Part shown: in pieces, positions 11,902 to 13,682 of the stretch | Numbering within the stretch: position 1 is the first letter of the stretch | How the letters are laid out: every line of letters starts with the position of its first letter | Origin: Candidatus Omnitrophota bacterium | GTDB lineage: Bacteria > Omnitrophota > Omnitrophia > Omnitrophales > JACROU01 | Direction of reading: 5' to 3' | Length of the DNA: 13,682 nucleotides | NCBI GenBank assembly: GCA_016206875.1 | Contig: JACQQR010000024.1 | Location: forward strand, 1 to 13,682 | Program-made: the position numbers and the translations under genes | The notes under the pieces: generated by a model | Told to the model about the DNA's origin: nothing | The model's input: only the letters and a program-made list of their open reading frames with translations | Database searches by the model: none

Positions 11902-13682
11902 GTCGCCACTCCTTTCCAGTAATGGTCGTTCATAATTTGCATGCGTTTTTCTTTCAAGATATCCGGCGTGCCCGGGCCGCTGCCGCTTGCCGTCGAAGAT
12001 TCAGCGGCCACTATTTTCATTTCAATGATCAAAGGGCAATGATCCGAAGCCGCTTTATCGAGCTCGGTCTGAGGCACGGCGATCGCCGATACGTGAATTT
12101 GCGGGCTCACAAACACATGATCGATTCGCCGGCTGAAGGGATAATGGCTGAGCCAAGTGCTGTACGGCTGATACGATTCAAGAGTGGTTTGCGCATCCCG
12201 GAATTTTTCTCCGATTTTCCGGCACACCAAAGAATCCGGAGAGGCGTTAAAATCGCCGCAAAGAATCACGGGTTCCTTGCATACAGTGGACCCAGCCCAC
12301 TCGGGCCCCAACAAAGTTTTGGTTTGCAGCAAACGTTCTTGCGGCCATAGGCTCAAATGAGTGTTGATCAAGTTGATTTTTGTTCCCCCGGCATCAATTT
12401 CCACCCATAAGGCCCCCCTTTTTTCAAATTCTCTTCTATCCCGGTACCGCGGCAGGGGTCCGGTACATTTGATTTGCATTGGGTAGCGGCATAAAATCGC
12501 ATTTCCATACATCCCTTCTTTTAAATAACACGAAGGGTGAAAATGATATTTCATTTGCAGTTTGCGGGCGATGAGCTCGGCCTGATCAATGCCTCCGGAA
12601 CGCGGACGCTCCACGTCGAGTTCTTGAAGGCAGACGGCATCGACATCATGGCGGGCAATCACACGGGCGATGCGCTCCGGAGAAAGCCTCCCGTCCATGC
12701 CGACACAGCCGTGCACGTTATAGGTGAGGATGCGAAATGTTGTTACGACAGCCGGCGGCTGCCAGACAAAAAACGCTGAGTCAGGAATGCGATCCATTAA
12801 TCGGAGGGCTGCATGTCGCAAGTGCAAGGGCCGAATATATTGTTGCGTTCCCAACCCGAGCGGCGCATCCTGAGGGAGTAAGGCGAATCCGTGAGTTTCT
12901 TCGGGCGTAAATCCCGCATGAGAGCCATTTTCCAGAGGAAAAGTGCGCGGCGGTTCTCCATATCTCCATGCCGATACAATGAATTTCCCGGCGTAAGGGT
13001 GATGGCATACTTGGATAAAATCTGCTGTCACTTCGTTCAGAAAAGGATGTCCGGAACCGAATACATACGCGGCGTCTTTAGGAAGCGTATACGATCCCTC
13101 TACGGTTCTGGCATACACTTCACCCGGCTGGCCGGGGAAAAATACGATGGGCACTTTGGCAATTTCCAAGAGCGCTTGAATATAACGCTCTCGGCTTTCT
13201 TCCGTGAGTTCCACGGAAGGATATAAATGAACCAAAGGGCCCATGCCGGTAAGAATCAATTTGGGACGATTGTTCTCGAGGCTCACATTTTGTGCGAGAG
13301 CTGAAGGAGGAAGCAAATACCGGTAGAACTTACTTTCCGGATGAAAACTTCTCGGAATCGGCGCGCAAGTTTCCACATCACCAAAAATTTCGGCAAGCGC
13401 ATCTTCCAAATGCCTTCCATGTTCCTTGTGATAGGGCAGTGTGTCGGCCTGCCCATGGTCTGAATAAATCCATAAATCGTAACCGCGGATTTCGGATTGG
13501 GCGATTTCGTTCCAAATACGTTTCATGCCGTCATCAATGCCCCGGAGCGACCAGTGGGCAAAATCGGAACTCGGCCCCCGCCGGTGTGATTGTTCGTCAT
13601 AGCCGAAAAAGTTCAAATGAATCACCGGAAGGCCGCGCGCAATATCGATTTTTGCGCCCAATACAATCATTTCGCGAAGCCA
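11898..13682 (-). CDS. Alkaline-phosphatase-superfamily/EEP-family fusion hydrolase (5' end outside the window)
   Basis: The frame is open through the right edge (codons for WLRE precede the first ATG at 13670), so the N-terminus is missing. The visible 594 residues hold two enzymes. Numbered from that ATG, the first is the C-terminal part of an AlkP-superfamily phosphodiesterase/nucleotide-pyrophosphatase type domain: FGYDEQSHRRGP (22-33), the metal ligands YSDHGQ (69-74), and a later GSHAGFTPEE giving the third His site. The second, from about residue 315, is a complete endonuclease/exonuclease/phosphatase domain: LTYNVHG (Asn), CLQELD (Glu), NTHLSLWPQE, CGDFNASPDS (Asp/Asn), RRIDHVFV, and ASDHCPLI at the end. 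All EEP catalytic residues are present. Both are metal-dependent phosphoester hydrolases. EEP proteins of this type are often phospholipid or nucleic-acid phosphodiesterases. It overlaps the YqjD-like gene by 4 bp and leads that operon within the window. Confidence 0.85.
   Translation of the reverse strand, partial: WLREMIVLGAKIDIARGLPVIHLNFFGYDEQSHRRGPSSDFAHWSLRGIDDGMKRIWNEIAQSEIRGYDLWIYSDHGQADTLPYHKEHGRHLEDALAEIFGDVETCAPIPRSFHPESKFYRYLLPPSALAQNVSLENNRPKLILTGMGPLVHLYPSVELTEESRERYIQALLEIAKVPIVFFPGQPGEVYARTVEGSYTLPKDAAYVFGSGHPFLNEVTADFIQVCHHPYAGKFIVSAWRYGEPPRTFPLENGSHAGFTPEETHGFALLPQDAPLGLGTQQYIRPLHLRHAALRLMDRIPDSAFFVWQPPAVVTTFRILTYNVHGCVGMDGRLSPERIARVIARHDVDAVCLQELDVERPRSGGIDQAELIARKLQMKYHFHPSCYLKEGMYGNAILCRYPMQIKCTGPLPRYRDRREFEKRGALWVEIDAGGTKINLINTHLSLWPQERLLQTKTLLGPEWAGSTVCKEPVILCGDFNASPDSLVCRKIGEKFRDAQTTLESYQPYSTWLSHYPFSRRIDHVFVSPQIHVSAIAVPQTELDKAASDHCPLIIEMKIVAAESSTASGSGPGTPDILKEKRMQIMNDHYWKGVAT

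Noticed and set aside
11862..12350. 162-residue plus-strand reading frame
   Set aside because: It is antisense to the EEP domain, whose catalytic motifs are intact on the minus strand; no RBS or recognisable domain.
1..13682. tRNA, rRNA, CRISPR array, insertion sequence or attachment site
   Set aside because: I saw no cloverleaf, no regularly spaced repeats, no transposase or integrase reading frame and no target-site duplications.

Overview
The window is ordinary bacterial chromosome of moderate GC. It carries 13 protein-coding genes, mostly on the minus strand, and no RNA gene, CRISPR array, insertion sequence or phage structural gene. No single gene fixes the taxonomy. A type III glutamine synthetase, an LmtA-like lipid methyltransferase, a tandem-domain ThyX-like protein and short palindromic dispersed repeats would suit a Gram-negative-like environmental lineage, for example Omnitrophota, Planctomycetota or a deltaproteobacterial group. 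This assignment is a low-confidence inference.

Layout. (1) Positions 1-3590, minus strand: glutamine synthetase III (glnN), then a PHBH/UbiH-type flavoprotein, with a strong hairpin between them and a GC-rich palindromic repeat after the flavoprotein. (2) Positions 3591-3933: a divergent intergenic region with two kinds of GACnGTC-centred palindromes. (3) Positions 3934-5184, plus strand: a TetA/DHA1-like MFS drug exporter. (4) Positions 5226-8046, minus strand: a possible single transcription unit, in transcription order a MazE-like antitoxin, a MazF/PemK toxin, an ETHE1/glyoxalase II-like metallohydrolase, an HP1164/YpdA-like flavoprotein reductase and a four-helix membrane protein. A perfect 10-bp inverted repeat overlaps the promoter predicted for the antitoxin. 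A polypurine/polypyrimidine inverted repeat has invaded the junction between the last two genes and encodes the C-terminus of the reductase. (5) Positions 8198-10516, plus strand: an isoprenylcysteine-methyltransferase-family membrane enzyme, followed 9 bp later by a 523-residue protein that looks like two diverged ThyX domains. (6) Positions 10563-13682, minus strand: a tightly packed operon of a large alkaline-phosphatase-superfamily/EEP fusion (its 5' end lies outside the window), a YqjD/ElaB-like membrane-anchored protein, a YqjE-like membrane protein and a Dps ferritin.

How the genes may work together. Region 6 looks like a stress or stationary-phase module: DNA protection and iron storage by Dps, YqjD-type ribosome or membrane tethering, and a double hydrolase that may act on phospholipid or phosphodiester substrates. 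Region 4 links a toxin-antitoxin pair by near-contact to a possible thiol or sulfide handling pair. The strongest leads are the AlkP-EEP fusion with its Dps/YqjDE neighbours, the double ThyX-like protein with altered motifs, and the repeat-encoded protein tail.
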